In this document: piece after piece, positions 13,101-26,039 of the stretch
Numbering within the stretch: position 1 is the stretch's first letter
How the letters are laid out: every line of letters begins with the position of its first letter
DNA from: Mimachlamys varia
Taxonomy: Eukaryota; Mollusca; Bivalvia; Pectinida; Pectinidae
Assembly (NCBI GenBank): GCA_947623455.1
Contig: OX392532.1
Span: 47,433,058-47,497,057 of the forward strand
DNA length: 64,000 bases
Reading direction: 5' to 3'
Notes under the pieces: model-generated
Told to the model about the DNA's origin: nothing
The model's input: the letters and a program-made list of their open reading frames with translations, nothing else
The model's database searches: none
Translations under genes and position numbers: made by a program

Positions 13101-16100
13101 TGGCCTTATTGGACTGATGGACCGTTCAGACTGCCGTGTGTGACCCTGTATAACCTTATTGGATTGATGGACCATACAAACTACCGTGTGTGACCCTGTA
13201 TGACCTTATTGGACTGATGGACCGTTCAGACTGCCGTGTGTGACCCTGTATGTCGACTTTATTGGACTAATGGACCGTTCAGACTACTATGTGTGACCCT
13301 GTATGGCCTTATTGGACTGATGGACCGTACAGACTACCGTGTGTGACCCTGTATGGCCTTATTGGACTGATGGACCGTTCAGACTACCGTGTGTGACCCT
13401 GTATGACCTTATTGGACAGATGGACCGTACAGACTGCCGTGTGTGACCCTGAATGACCTTATTGGACTGATGGACCGTACAGACTACCGCGTGCGACCCT
13501 GTATGACCTTATTGGACTAATGGACCTTTCAAACTACCGTGTGTGACCCTGTATGGCCTTCTTGGTCTGATGGACCGTTCAGACTACTATGTGTGACCCT
13601 GTATGACCTTATTGGACTGATGGACCGTTCAGACTACCGTGTGTGACCCTGTATGACCTTATTGGACTGATGGACCGTTCAGACTACCGTGTGTGACCCT
13701 GTATGGCCTTATTGGACTGATGGACCGTTCAGACTGCCGTGTGTGACCCTGTATGTCGATTTTATTGGACTGATGGACCGTACAGACTACCGTGTGTGAC
13801 CCTGTGTGACCTTATTGGACTGATGGACCGTTCAGACTACCGTGTGTGACCCTGTATGTCGACTTTATTGGACTGATGGACCGTTCAGACTACTATGTGT
13901 GACCCTGTATGGCCTTATTGGACTGATGGACCGTTCAGACTACCGTGTGTGACCCTGTATGGCCTTATTGGACTGATGGACCGTACAGACTACCGCGTGT
14001 GACCCTGTATGGCCTTATTGGACTGATGGACCGTTCAGACTACCGTGTGTGACCCTGTATGGCCTTATTGGACTGATGGACCGTTCAGACTGCCGTGTGT
14101 GACCCTGTATGACCTTATTGGACTGATGGACCGTACAGACTACCGTGTGTGACCCTGTATAACCTTATTGGACTGATGGACCGTACAGACTACCGCGTGC
14201 GACCCTGTACGACCTTATTGGACTGATGGACCGTTCAGACTGCCGTGTGTGACCCTGTATGGTCTAATTGGACTGATGGACCGTTCAGACTGCCGTGTGT
14301 GACCCTGTATGGCCTTATTGGACTGATGGACCGTTCAGACTACCGTGTGTGACCCTGTATGGCCTTATTGGACTGATGGACCGTTCAGACTGCCGTGTGT
14401 GACCCTGTATAACCTTATTGGATTGATGGACCATACAAACTACCGTGTGTGACCCTGTATGACCTTATTGGACTGATGGACCGTTCAGACTGCCGTGTGT
14501 GACCCTGTATGACCTTATTGGACTGATGGACCGTTCAGACTGCCGTGTGTGACCCTGTATGACCTTATTGGACTGATGGACCATACAGACTGCCGTGTGT
14601 GACCCTGTATGACCTTATTGGTCTGATGGACTGTTCAGACTACTACGTGTGACCCTGTATGACCTTATTGGACTGATGGACCGTACAGCTTACCGTGTGT
14701 GACCCTGTATGGCCTTATTGGACTGATGGACCGTTCAGACTACTATGTGTGACCCTGTATGTCGACTTTATTGGACTGGTGGACCGTTCAGACTACCGTG
14801 TGTGACCCTGTATGTCGACTTTATTGGACTGATTGCCCGTGCAGACCACCGTGTGTGACCCTGTATGGCCTTATTGTACTGATGGACCGTACAGACTGCC
14901 GTGTGTGACCCTGTATGACCTTATTGGACTGATGGACCGTTCAGACTATCGTGTGTGACCCTGTATGTCGACTTTATTGGACTGATGGATCGTTCAGACT
15001 GCCGTGTGTGACCCTGTATGACCTTATTGGACTGATGGACCATACAGACTGCCGTGTGTGACCCTGTATGACCTTATTGGTCTGATGGACTGTTCAGACT
15101 ACTACGTGTGACCCTGTATGACCTTATTGGACTGATGGACCGTACAGACTGCCGTGTGTGACCCTGTATGACCTTATTGGACTGATGGACCGTACAGACT
15201 ACCGCGTGCGACCCTGTACGACCTTATTGGACTGATGGACCGTTCAGACTGCCGTGTGTGACCCTGTATGGCCTAATTGGACTGATGGACCGTTCAGACT
15301 GCCGTGTGTGACCCTGTATGGCCTTATTGGACTGATGGACCGTTCAGACTGCCGTGTGTGACCCTGTATAACCTTATTGGATTGATGGACCATACAAACT
15401 ACCGTGTGTGACCCTGTATGACCGTATTGGACTGATGGACCGTTCAGACTGCCGTGTGTGACCCTGTATGTCGACTTTATTGGACTAATGGACCGTTCAG
15501 ACTACTATGTGTGACCCTGTATGGCCTTATTGGACTGATGGACCGTACAGACTACCGTGTGTGACCCTGTATGGCCTTATTGGACTGATGGACCGTTCAG
15601 ACTACCGTGTGTGACCCTGTATGACCTTATTGGACAGATGGACCGTACAGACTGCCGTGTGTGACCCTGAATGACCTTATTGGACTGATGGACCGTACAG
15701 ACTACCGCGTGCGACCCTGTATGACCTTATTGGACTAATGGACCTTTCAAACTACCGTGTGTGACCCTGTATGGCCTTCTTGGTCTGATGGACCGTTCAG
15801 ACTACTATGTGTGACCCTGTATGACCTTATTGGACTGATGGACCGTTCAGACTACCGTGTGTGACCCTGTATGACCTTATTGGACTGATGGACCGTTCAG
15901 ACTACCGTGTGTGACCCTGTATGGCCTTATTGGACTGATGGACCGTTCAGACTGCCGTGTGTGACCCTGTATGTCGATTTTATTGGACTGATGGACCGTA
16001 CAGACTACCGTGTGTGACCCTGTGTGACCTTATTGGACTGATGGACCGTTCAGACTACCGTGTGTGACCCTGTATGTCGACTTTATTGGACTATTGGACC

Positions 16101-18770
16101 GTTCAGACTACTATGTGTGACCCTGTATGGCCTTATTGGACTGATGGACCGTTCAGACTACCGTGTGTGACCCTGTATGGCCTTATTGGACTGATGGACC
16201 GTACAGACTACCGCGTGTGACCCTGTATGGCCTTATTGGACTGATGGACCGTTCAGACTACCGTGTGTGACCCTGTATGGCCTTATTGGACTGATGGACC
16301 GTTCAGACTGCCGTGTGTGACCCTGTATGACCTTATTGGACTGATGGACCGTACAGACTACCGTGTGTGACCCTGTATAACCTTATTGGACTGATGGACC
16401 GTACAGACTACCGCGTGCGACCCTGTACGACCTTATTGGACTGATGGACCGTTCAGACTGCCGTGTGTGACCCTGTATGGTCTAATTGGACTGATGGACC
16501 GTTCAGACTGCCGTGTGTGACCCTGTATGGCCTTATTGGACTGATGGACCGTTCAGACTACCGTGTGTGACCCTGTATGGCCTTATTGGACTGATGGACC
16601 GTTCAGACTGCCGTGTGTGACCCTGTATAACCTTATTGGATTGATGGACCATACAAACTACCGTGTGTGACCCTGTATGACCTTATTGGACTGATGGACC
16701 GTTCAGACTGCCGTGTGTGACCCTGTATGACCTTATTGGACTGATGGACCGTTCAGACTGCCTTGTGTGACCCTGTATGACCTTATTGGACTGATGGACC
16801 ATACAGACTGCCGTGTGTGACCCTGTATGACCTTATTGGTCTGATGGACTGTTCAGACTACTACGTGTGACCCTGTATGACCTTATTGGACTGATGGACC
16901 GTACAGCTTACCGTGTGTGACCCTGTATGGCCTTATTGGACTGATGGACCGTTCAGACTACTATGTGTGACCCTGTATGTCGACTTTATTGGACTGGTGG
17001 ACCGTTCAGACTACCGTGTGTGACCCTGTATGTCGACTTTATTAGACTGATTGCCCGTGCAGACCACCGTGTGTGACCCTGTATGGCCTTATTGTACTGA
17101 TGGACCGTACAGACTGCCGTGTGTGACCCTGTATGACCTTATTGGACTGATGGACCGTTCAGACTATCGTGTGTGACCCTGTATGTCGACTTTATTGGAC
17201 TGATGGATCGTTCAGACTACTATGTGTGACCCTGTATGGCCTTATTGGACTGATGGACCGTACAGACTACCGTGTGTGACCCTGTATGGCCTTATTGGAC
17301 TGATGGACCGTTCAGACTACCGTGTGTGACCCTGTATGACCTTATTGGACAGATGGACCGTACAGACTGCCGTGTGTGACCCTGAATGACCTTATTGGAC
17401 TGATGGACCGTACAGACTACCGTGGGCGACCCTGTATGACCTTATTGGACTAATGGACCTTTCAAACTACCGTGTGTGACCCTGTATGGCCTTCTTGGTC
17501 TGATGGACCGTTCAGACTACTATGTGTGACCCTGTATGACCTTATTGGACTGATGGACCGTTCAGACTACCGTGTGTGACCCTGTATGACCTTATTGGAC
17601 TGATGGACCGTTCAGACTACCGTGTGTGACCCTGTATGGCCTTATTGGACTGATGGACCGTTCAGACTGCCGTGTGTGACCCTGTATGGCCTAATTGGAC
17701 TGATGGACCATACAGACTACCGTGTGTGGTCCTGTATGGCCTTATTGGACTGATGGACCATACAGACTACCGTGTGTGGCCCTATATGACCTTATTTGAC
17801 TGATGGACCGTTCAGACTACCGTGTGTGACCCTGTATGGCCTTATTGGACTGATGAACCGTACAGACTACCGTGTGTGACCCTGTATGGCCTTATTGGAC
17901 TGATGGACCGTTCAGACTACTCTGTGTGACCCTGTATGGCCTTATTGGACTGATGGACCGTACAGTCTACCGTGTGTGACCCTGTATGGCCTTATTGGAC
18001 TGATGAACCGTACAGACTACCGTGTGTGACCCTGTATGGCCTTATTGGACTGATGAACCATACAGTCTATCGTGTGTGACCCTGTATGACCTTATTGGAC
18101 TGATGGACCGTTCAGACTACTATGTGTGACCCTGTATGGCCTTATTGGACTGATGGACCGTACAGACTACCGTGTGTGACCCTGTATGACCTTATTGGAC
18201 TGATGGACTGTTCAGACTACCGTGTGTGACCTTATTGGACTGATGGACCGTTCAGACTACCGTGTGTGACCCTGTATGGCCTTATTGGACTGATGGACCG
18301 TTCAGACTACCGTGTGTGACCTTATTGGACTGATCGACCGTTCAGACTACCGTGTGTGACCCTGTATGGCCTTATTGGACTGATGGACCGTTCAGACTGC
18401 TGTGTGTGACCCTGTATGGCCTTATTGGACTGATGGACCATACAGACTACCGTATGTGGCCCTGTATGGCCTTATTGGACTGATGGACCGTTCAGACTAC
18501 TATGTGTGACCCTGTATGACCTTATTGGACTGATGGACCGTTCAGACTACTATGTGTGACCCTGTATGGCCTTATTGGACTGATGAACCTTACAGACTAC
18601 CGTGTGTGACCCTGTATGGCCTTATTGGACTGATGGACCGTTCAGACTACTATGTGTGACCCTGTATGACCTTATTGGACTGATGGACCGTTCAGACTAC
18701 CGTGTGTGACCCTTTATGACCTTATTGGACTGATGGACCGTTCCGACTACCGTTTGTGGCCTTTTTTGGC
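7134..18770. repeat. Giant satellite array, 50 bp monomer, about 230 copies
   Basis: The consensus monomer runs ttattggactgatggaccgt, then tcagactaccgtgtgtgacc, then ctgtatggcc. Variant monomers (gtcgacttta insertions, tataacc, actactatg, tgattgcccgtgc) recur in fixed order. The variant ttggtctgatggactg lies at 10641, 11749 and 12857, exactly 1108 bp apart. A 2218 bp unit repeats from 13.2 to 17.6 kb; pairs 13264/15482, 13751/15969, 14616/16834 and 14831/17049 are all 2218 bp apart. Monomers at the left edge are shorter and more diverged. I see no open frame of note. Confidence 0.97.
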
Positions 18771-19353
18771 CGTTTTGATTAGCCGATATGACTTAAAAGA
18801 ACAATCATGTATAGATAATATAACGCTATTGTTTCTGCAATAAAAGGACGAATCGCTATGATGTACATATCGACAGATATATCATGTAAGATTGTTGTGT
18901 AGGTTAGGAGATGCTTATCAGTCAAATCATGATCAAAACATGACGCAAGCGAAGACAAGTTTGAGAGGAGCCATTTTTTCTGTCTTTTATCGTATTAATT
19001 TCATTCGTCTGCCCTCTTAACCATTGCTCCTTTGACATATCCAGCGTTTTGGTGGTTCTGTTTACTGTAAATAAGACATATAATGACCTTTATATTACCT
19101 CTGTACTGGTGAGGTTGTACACTATCATACGAGAGTTCTAGAGACAATACAGACAGACTTCTGAAACTACACGTGGAGGCTACATACGTAGATACCAGAG
19201 AACTCCTGTTTACCAGCATATGATCACTTTGTTGTGTGGAACGTTCATCTTCTGATATATAGAAATAAATATAGAAAGAGTCTTGTATGAGTCAAGTCTA
19301 CTACAGATTGAATCCATCGAAATATAAAAATAAACCAATACATTTTGATTAAA
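18771..19353. other. Intergenic, no feature recognised
   Basis: Right flank of the satellite. Short minus-strand open frames show no family signature. Confidence 0.4.
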
Positions 19354-19357
19354 TTTA

Positions 19358-19724
19358 AGGCCCAATATACGTAACTTAAGGAATTTTTTCGTGATTCTGA
19401 AAAATTCTGAACAAAAATCCAGTTGATAACCATGCAAAAATAAGCCTTAAACGAAGTAAACCCGAGCGGTAACTACATGTAACAAAAATCTCTTGACAAA
19501 AAAATCCAAAGAAATGAAAATAAGTCAGGTGTGGCCCGATTCAACAACAAACCGAAGTGAGAAGACGGTTCAAAATGGACGCGTGTTTACAAATACCGAG
19601 TTTCAACTGCTCCTGTACCGGTATTGCTGATATCAGTTAATCTTCACTTAATCTATAAATCTAAAAAAAAAATTAGGCTTGATTTCCGCTTCAAGTTTTG
19701 CCGAAAGTTACGTATATTGGGCCT
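19358..19724. mobile_element. TTAA-flanked MITE (family M2), copy 2
   Basis: About 367 bp, closely matching 3176-3542. Inverted ends are ggcccaatatacgtaactt and aagttacgtatattgggcc, with TTAA or TTTAA on both sides. Interior differences are small indels near 19410 and 19490. No coding sequence. Confidence 0.85.
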
Positions 19725-19728
19725 TTAA

Positions 19729-21215
19729 GAAGGAATGGATGGAGAAATAAAAGAGAAAATTGAGTGAAGGAAAATACGGATCCTGCGAGAGTTTACATTG
19801 TACGAGAGAACCCTGGTATTCCTACTGTACCTCGCTGGGGATATCAAATCTAATTTGAACCTGTAGCTTGTTTTTTTCCTAACCTTTAGACGATCGGACA
19901 CAGGGGAATTCCGAGCCAATTTATTATTTATCTATTTGTACTGTTTGATTGTTTCTTTACTTTAGATATTTTTTATTTCAATATTTTACAAAAAATTCCT
20001 GAAACATTCCATGTTTACAACAATATAACACTTACTATTATCTAAACACACGGTGATTTAAAACTGACGCCCCCCCCCCCCCTCCTCCCCAGACGTACTT
20101 TTGATGGAGAGACTGTTTTTCTAATTGGGTGTTAGTTTTGGTGTAATCTGTTCTGGATCTTATTAAGTTTTTATGTGTGAGGAACGGCATCATTACATGA
20201 TTTTGAAACAGTTACGTTTTGTTCTGTACAGTAACAACAATTAGAAAAAAAGTCGCAACATCTGTAATAATTAACTTCTGGCTTTCAACACTATCTCGAA
20301 CACCATCCATGTGTTCACGAATGTGCAACTATAAAAATGTAATTTTAAGCAATTATAAAAACAGTCTCCAGCTTCGTTGCACATTATAAACATGAACATA
20401 TTTGCAGATGTTCTAAGAAAAAAAAGAAGAAAAATATATGCGTGTAAATAGTACAGTTTGTTTTTTTCCATTCCGTCATCTGTTTTTCTCATCAGTATAG
20501 GATCTATGTTCAGTCAAGCTTTCATTCCATACCAATTTGGTAATATTTATTGTTATTCTGCCGTTAATTTACCGGCGGCCTTTTTGCTTTGAATACCTAA
20601 ACATATCAGTCTTGACTTCCGGTAGAACTGCGTACGATAAAAACACACGCAATCCCACGTGTCAGACGAAATAATTCTCACCTCCATCAGACTTATACAA
20701 TGTCTAATACATACTAAAAGTCGCACTAGAATTCGGTTTATTTTTTTTACTTTAAGCTTTTTCAGCTCATCAGTACCTTTAACAATACATAAACACAATG
20801 GCGGCACTGATAGAGCCCAATCACAACACGTGTCTGTGGCCGACACTGAGGATGATACTGTAACCACGGGGCCAGTATAACAAGTCATTATTTCATCATC
20901 AACACTCAGCAGTTAGCCTCATTAGTGTTCTCGTCACAAATAACCTTGACACAGGCACATACCGATATTACTTAAAGCTAGAAATGTGCTAGTTACATCA
21001 CTATCCCAGCTCCGCCAGACGTGTGACGGTTTAAAATCCCGCCGTCAGTAACATTCCTTGCCGCAATATTAATTCCCAGCCGTCCTGTTTATATTGTAAG
21101 TACTCGTCACGGTTGAATGACGACGCCGAAGCACGTTATAAGTAACAGAAATCGTCTGGTGAGGTGTAGGTTTAATTTAGTGAGACCAGGGTAGTCTTCC
21201 GGAGTACGTTCATTC
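19729..21215. other. Intergenic, no gene recognised
   Basis: Contains a C12-C13 tract near 20071. Open frames of up to 111 codons on either strand overlap one another and have no recognisable motifs; I treat them as chance. Confidence 0.45.
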
Positions 21216-21339
21216 CACGCCGGAGAAACTATGGAACATTGTACATGTGACCTCGGGGTAGGATAGCGCTGGCTGTTACCGTTGTTCACTGAGGGTTGGG
21301 TTCGGAGGGAGAAACTATGGAACATTGTACAAGTGACCT
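21216..21339. repeat. 86 bp tandem repeat, left part split by a LINE
   Basis: The unit begins gacctcggggtaggatag and ends ggaacattgtacatgt. One full copy and a partial copy lie here; the rest of the array resumes at 23077. The break falls after gtgacct. Confidence 0.85.
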
Positions 21340-22814
21340 TGTTGCTTTGTTGATTACAAGAAAGCCTTTGATTTAATTGACAGATCTCAGATGTGGTGTA
21401 AATTAATTAAGCAGGGTGTTAGAGGGAAAATGTTACATATAATTAAATCATTGTATAGTTCGGTAAAGTCTTGTGTAAAGCACAATGGTTTTTATTCAGA
21501 TTTTTTCCCTAATACAATCGGTCTTTTCCAGGGGGAAATTCTATCACCCATTTTGTACTCCATGTACGTCAATGACTGTGAAATACATTTTATAAAAGAA
21601 GGTTGTCCATCAATCGAAATCAATTTAATCAATGTTTTTCTATTAATGTACGCCGATGATACTGTGCTATTTGCAGAAACGCCAGAAAAGTTACAACAAA
21701 TTCTGGAAGCTCTCAAATCATATAATGAAAAGTACAAACTCAATTTGAACACTGATAAGACAAAAATAGTAGTTTTTAGGAATGGTGGTGGGATAAGAAA
21801 AAATGAGAAATGGTTCTATGACACTAAAGAGCTCCAAGTCGTTAACCAATTCAATTATCTTGGCATGCTTTTTAATTATAACGGAAAATTTAATGTTACT
21901 CAAAAACATGTGGCAGATAAAGGTAATAAGGCATATTATGCACTTTGTAATAAGTTCAAAAATCATAGTTTTAATATCACAACACAATGTTCTGTATTCG
22001 ACACTTATGTCAATAGCATTTTAAGTTATAGTGCGGAAGTATGGGGATTTCATAAGGCTTTGGATGTTGAAAAGATACATATATTTTTTGTAAAAGGCTA
22101 CTCGGAGTTAAGAAGAGTACTTGTAACAACTTAGTTTATTGTGAGTTAGGAAGATTACCTTTGTCTGTATGTAGGAAATTGAAAATTATCAAATATTGGT
22201 TAAAATTAAAAACTACGAATAATTGCATTTTAAAATCATGTTACGAGGAAAGAACTTTGTCTAATGATAGCTGGATTTCAGATATCCGCACTGAACTTAA
22301 CAAATTGGGTTTAACTTACCTTTGGGACAATGCAATTAATGACAGAAATACCCATACAATCATTGAGCAAAAACTTATCGATATTTATCGGCAGGAAATT
22401 CTAGCAAATATACAATCAACTTCAAAAGGTTTCCTTTATCGACACCTGATAGATAATTTTACACTGCAATTATATTTAAGAAAATCAATAAACAACTCAT
22501 ATAAAAAGGTTATAGCTCGTTTTAGACTTAGCTCACATAATTTAAATATTGAACAGGGGCGTGATAGAAACCTTCATAGGGATCAAAGATTTTGTAATTT
22601 ATGTACCTCTTATAGCATTGAAGATGAAGTTCACTTTATATTAAAGTGTAACTTTTATAGCGACTTAAGGTGCGAATTTATTAAGCCTTATTATTATAAA
22701 CGACCAAGTGTTTTCAAATTGATTCAACTATTTAATACACAAAACATTAAGGAATTGAAAAGATTAGGAAAATTCTTGTTTTTAAGTAGTAAACGTCGGA
22801 ATAGCACTGTATAA
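21340..22814 (+). pseudogene. LINE reverse transcriptase fragment with one frameshift
   Basis: Open from 21340 in frame with the first internal ATG at 21391, so translation starts mid-domain. Visible reverse transcriptase signatures are VDYKKAFD at the left edge, FQGEILSP near 21530 and the catalytic YADD at 21649-21660. The frame stops at 22134, but the protein continues in another frame from about 22090. The break lies in a run of six T at 22084-22089, where one extra T restores the frame. The second part (to 22814) ends with a CxxC-x9-H-x4-C knuckle typical of LINE C-termini. Endonuclease and most of the N-terminus are missing. Clade not resolved. It cannot be active. Confidence 0.88.
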
Positions 22815-23076
22815 TCTTATATCGATTTTTTCCAATTTACATTTCAATAGGTTGTATTTATAAAATGCTTATAAAAATAATATATGCTGTCATTTTGTCG
22901 TATTGCACGGTTAATGATAATACATACTGTTATCATGCTTGCCGTTATACAATATGCTTATATTGTTGATATGACTGTTTTTGTTAACATGTTTCATTAT
23001 GAATTTGTAATATACATACATGTATGTCTACTCTCCGATGTGTTTTTGCACAAGGAATAAAGAAATCTGAATCTGA
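21340..23076 (+). mobile_element. 5'-truncated LINE inserted in an 86 bp tandem repeat
   Basis: The element begins abruptly inside the reverse transcriptase and ends at aataaagaaatctgaatc. Repeat unit sequence stops at gtgacct on the left and resumes at tgacctcgggg on the right, so TGACCT is the probable target duplication. 5' truncation and a short terminal (TCTGAA)-like motif are typical of target-primed reverse transcription. The 3' UTR runs from about 22815 to 23076 and includes aataaa at the end. Confidence 0.88.
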
Positions 23077-23400
23077 CCTCGGGGTAGGATAGTGCTGTCT
23101 GTTACCGCTGTTTACTGAGGGTTGAGTTCGGAGGGAGAAACTATGGAACATTGTACATGTGACCTCGGGGTAGGATAGCGCTGTCTTTTACCGTTGTTCA
23201 CTGAGGGTTGAGTTCGGAGGGAGAAACTATGGTACATTGTACATGTGACCTCGGGGTAGGATAACACTGTCGTTACCACTGTTCACTGAGGGTTGAGTTC
23301 GGAGGGAGAAACTATGGTACATTGTACATGTGACGTCGGGGTAGGATATCGCTGTCGTTACCGTTGTTCACTGAGGGTTGAGTTTGGAGGGAGAAGTTTG
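23077..23400. repeat. 86 bp tandem repeat, right part, about 4 copies
   Basis: Units begin at gacctcggggtaggata and repeat about every 85-86 bp until agtttggagggagaag near 23395. They continue the array seen at 21216-21339. Confidence 0.88.
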
Positions 23401-23605
23401 TGATGTGTACATGATGATATGCCAAAAGCTTCCTCTTTCGGGAAACCTGGGCTAGTATTTTGTTGCATATTTGCCCAGTTCATGCGCGATGATAATAATA
23501 GTGTTCAACTTGGTTTGTTTATGTTGTACGTCCTATAAACAATTATTGTCGGTACTGTTTTATCCTCGCCAGGTTGTTTAATATTAAGAAGGTTTATCGG
23601 TAAAA

Positions 23606-23750
23606 GGTATGGGGGTCACCTACCCGACCACGTGGATTTTCTCCGGGTACACCGGTTTCCTCCCACAATAAGACCCGTCGCGCTAGCATCCGGGCCAACA
23701 AGAGTTATTAATATAAGTTGGATAACTTGTTTCATAATTTTTGTAAAACA
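23606..23750 (+). mobile_element. SINE fragment, 3' part
   Basis: Contains the core ttctccgggtac then ggtttcctcccacaataaga and the tail gccaacaagag...taagttggataacttgtttcataat. The same 3' part is at 41430-41560 and 43757-43900. The tRNA-like head is absent. The core resembles the conserved central domain of widespread animal SINEs found in bivalves; that family name is from memory. Confidence 0.75.
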
Positions 23751-24617
23751 AGAAGTAAAAGTTTTTAAAAAAGGAATATTTTGTCATTGTGTGTTGACGC
23801 TGTTTTACGAGAAGCTATAAAACTATTAGAAGTTGAATATAAATATATTCAACAATGTTGTATTTCATTGAGTTTTGCTAAAAAACAAAACATTATGCTG
23901 AAAATTTAAAACTTTCTAAGTGGGGGATGCATTCTCCCAACACAAATAAGATCATCATTTGTATCTGAAGGCAAAACGTAAGCGGCCTATAGTTGATGAT
24001 ATCTACAGATAAACATTCTGACTACAGGCCAGTATTATGATAAACACGATTAGTCACAAGCTCCTAAACCACTACTGAGCAAAACAAAAATATTTCAGGA
24101 ATGCCACTTAAGTTTTGAAAATTTTAAACAAAGGTATCTTACCGAACAAACAAGTCCCATTATATTTGATAACGATCGTTTTATACAACGTTTATGTTTC
24201 CGTGTAGCTCATTTAAATCAGAAACAATGAGTTTTGTACCGATACCAGAGAAACTCGGTAAGGGGTTGTGTCGGCTATATATATCCTAGATAGGTAAAAA
24301 CGCTGTTCCCGATAACATAGAAAAGAAACCTGCTGACTTCTCCGCAAAAGCTTCGCTTTACTATCTAAACTAGAGCAATTGTTACAGTTTATGTTTTCAT
24401 TATCATTTGTTAAGCACTTTCCATTACTATCATAAGTGAAAGAAAATTGACAGATAAGAACCTGAATTATAAGAGCAATTTGTACTTAACATGAGCCCAT
24501 TGTAAGTATCAAAGCTAACATTTCGTTGTAAACTCTAGGGTGCCATTATTAAAAAGAACACTTGGTCCCAGGATCATGAAACAAGCTTAAGTCTAAATTT
24601 GTCTTAAGTTTTCTTAA
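23751..24617. other. Intergenic, no feature recognised
   Basis: AT-rich; no gene or repeated block identified. Confidence 0.4.
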
Positions 24618-25035
24618 CATTTCTAGTTGAGGTAAGAAAAAACGCTTGGCACCGTTGGAAAGATGGATACTTTTTATTTTATAAACCTCCTAAATGCAAG
24701 TCAAATGTATCCTCCTTCCGCAGAAATAATCTCTATTTCCTCCAAAAACACGCAAAATTTTAGTGTCTCGGAGTTCTCGGCGCATTGCAGGCCATTTCGT
24801 TACATATTCATTAGGTTGACGTCACCCCGCGTGCTGGCCTTTTGCTGTCAATGGATGGCGGTCTTCCTTTAAATTTAGCCATCCAATGACAGCAAAATAA
24901 AAATTATCCATCTTTCCAACGGTACCAAGCGTTTTTTCTTACCTCAACTAGAAATGTGATTTTTGATGCAAGAAAGGTAGGTGGGGTCTATTTTTCGATC
25001 TGGAAAGCTTTCCACCCTTTAGCTTGTATGACTAT
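24618..25035. repeat. Foldback element family R5, copy 2
   Basis: 24618-24680 and 24894-24956 form a nearly perfect inverted repeat of about 62 bp around a 213 bp loop. The right side continues with sequence (tttgatgcaagaaagg, ctttccaccctttagc) that copy 1 at 6228 carries on its left side. The parent element is therefore longer, with arms above 110 bp. No coding sequence. Confidence 0.78.
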
Positions 25036-25528
25036 TGAGGGGGCATTTTTATCGAAAATTGATCTTAACCCCCCCAAATGTGTAAAATTACGCTAAACAC
25101 CCTATTTTAGGTCCAAAACTAGCTGTAACAAATTCTCAGGTCCCTGTGATCTGGAAAGCTTTCCACCCTTTAGCTTTTTTATCGAAAATTGATCTTAACC
25201 CCCCAAATGAGTAAATTTACTCTAAACTACGGAAGCCGGTTAGTGCCACATTAAGTAATTTTTTTATGTCGTAATTACGACTTAGTATGTCGTAATTACG
25301 ACTTAGTTATCTCGTATTTACGACATAGTTATCTCGTAATTACGACTTAGTTATCTCGTAATTACGACTTAGTATGTCGTAATTACGACTTAGTTATCCC
25401 GTAATTACGACTTAGTGTGTCGTAATTACGACTTAGTTATGTCGTAATTACGACTTAGTTATCTCGTAATTACGACATAGCTATCTCGTAATTACGACTT
25501 AGTATGTCGTCATTACGATTAAGTTATA

Positions 25529-26001
25529 CAGTGTACCCTCGACCTTTTGCCACCCGAACTACCCCCACCCTCGCATACCGCCACCTAAAACTCTAGAACG
25601 GATTTCTGTCCTATATAATTCCCTCGTTTAGCTCGCCACCCTCGCATACCGCCATCCGCCAGACCCTTTAAAATACAAACGTCCCGAATCGCTATATATT
25701 ACCCTCGACGATAACGCCATATTGTTCTGTTTTTTAGAGATCGAGGAACCCTTTAGTGTTCCATTTGGAATGGCATGCGGCAAAAACAGATCAATAACTA
25801 TTTTCAGAAATAAATTTGTGCCAATGTAGATCTATATGACGATATAATAATAAGCTTGTTTTTTAATAAAAAGTTGGAAATGCAATCTTTTATTCAATTT
25901 AATTCATGGTTATAATTTTCATAATTCGATACTATCGCCACCCTCGTTTTACCCCTATAATTGCTGTGGACGAAAGGTGGCGGTATAACGAGTGTTCACT
26001 G
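25529..26001. mobile_element. pogo/Tigger-like MITE nested in the foldback element
   Basis: The element is 473 bp, begins CAGTGTACCCTCG, ends CGAGTGTTCACTG and is flanked by TA (25527-25528, 26002-26003). Inner parts of the ends (ttgccacc, ggtggcggtataacgag) are also inverted. Flanks are halves of the foldback array unit, so it inserted into an existing array. CAGT...CTCG ends with TA duplication fit the pogo/Tigger branch of Tc1/mariner. Confidence 0.82.
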
Positions 26002-26039
26002 TATCTCGTAGTTTGGTCTGGTATATAGGAACCCCATTG

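Noticed and set aside
7134..18770. CRISPR-like or gene-cluster reading of the regular 50 bp array
   Set aside because: Units are contiguous with no unique spacers, and the context is eukaryotic. It is a satellite.
20553..20888. A 111-codon minus-strand frame with overlapping + strand frame
   Set aside because: Two opposed frames of similar size, no motif, no splice pattern. Treated as chance.
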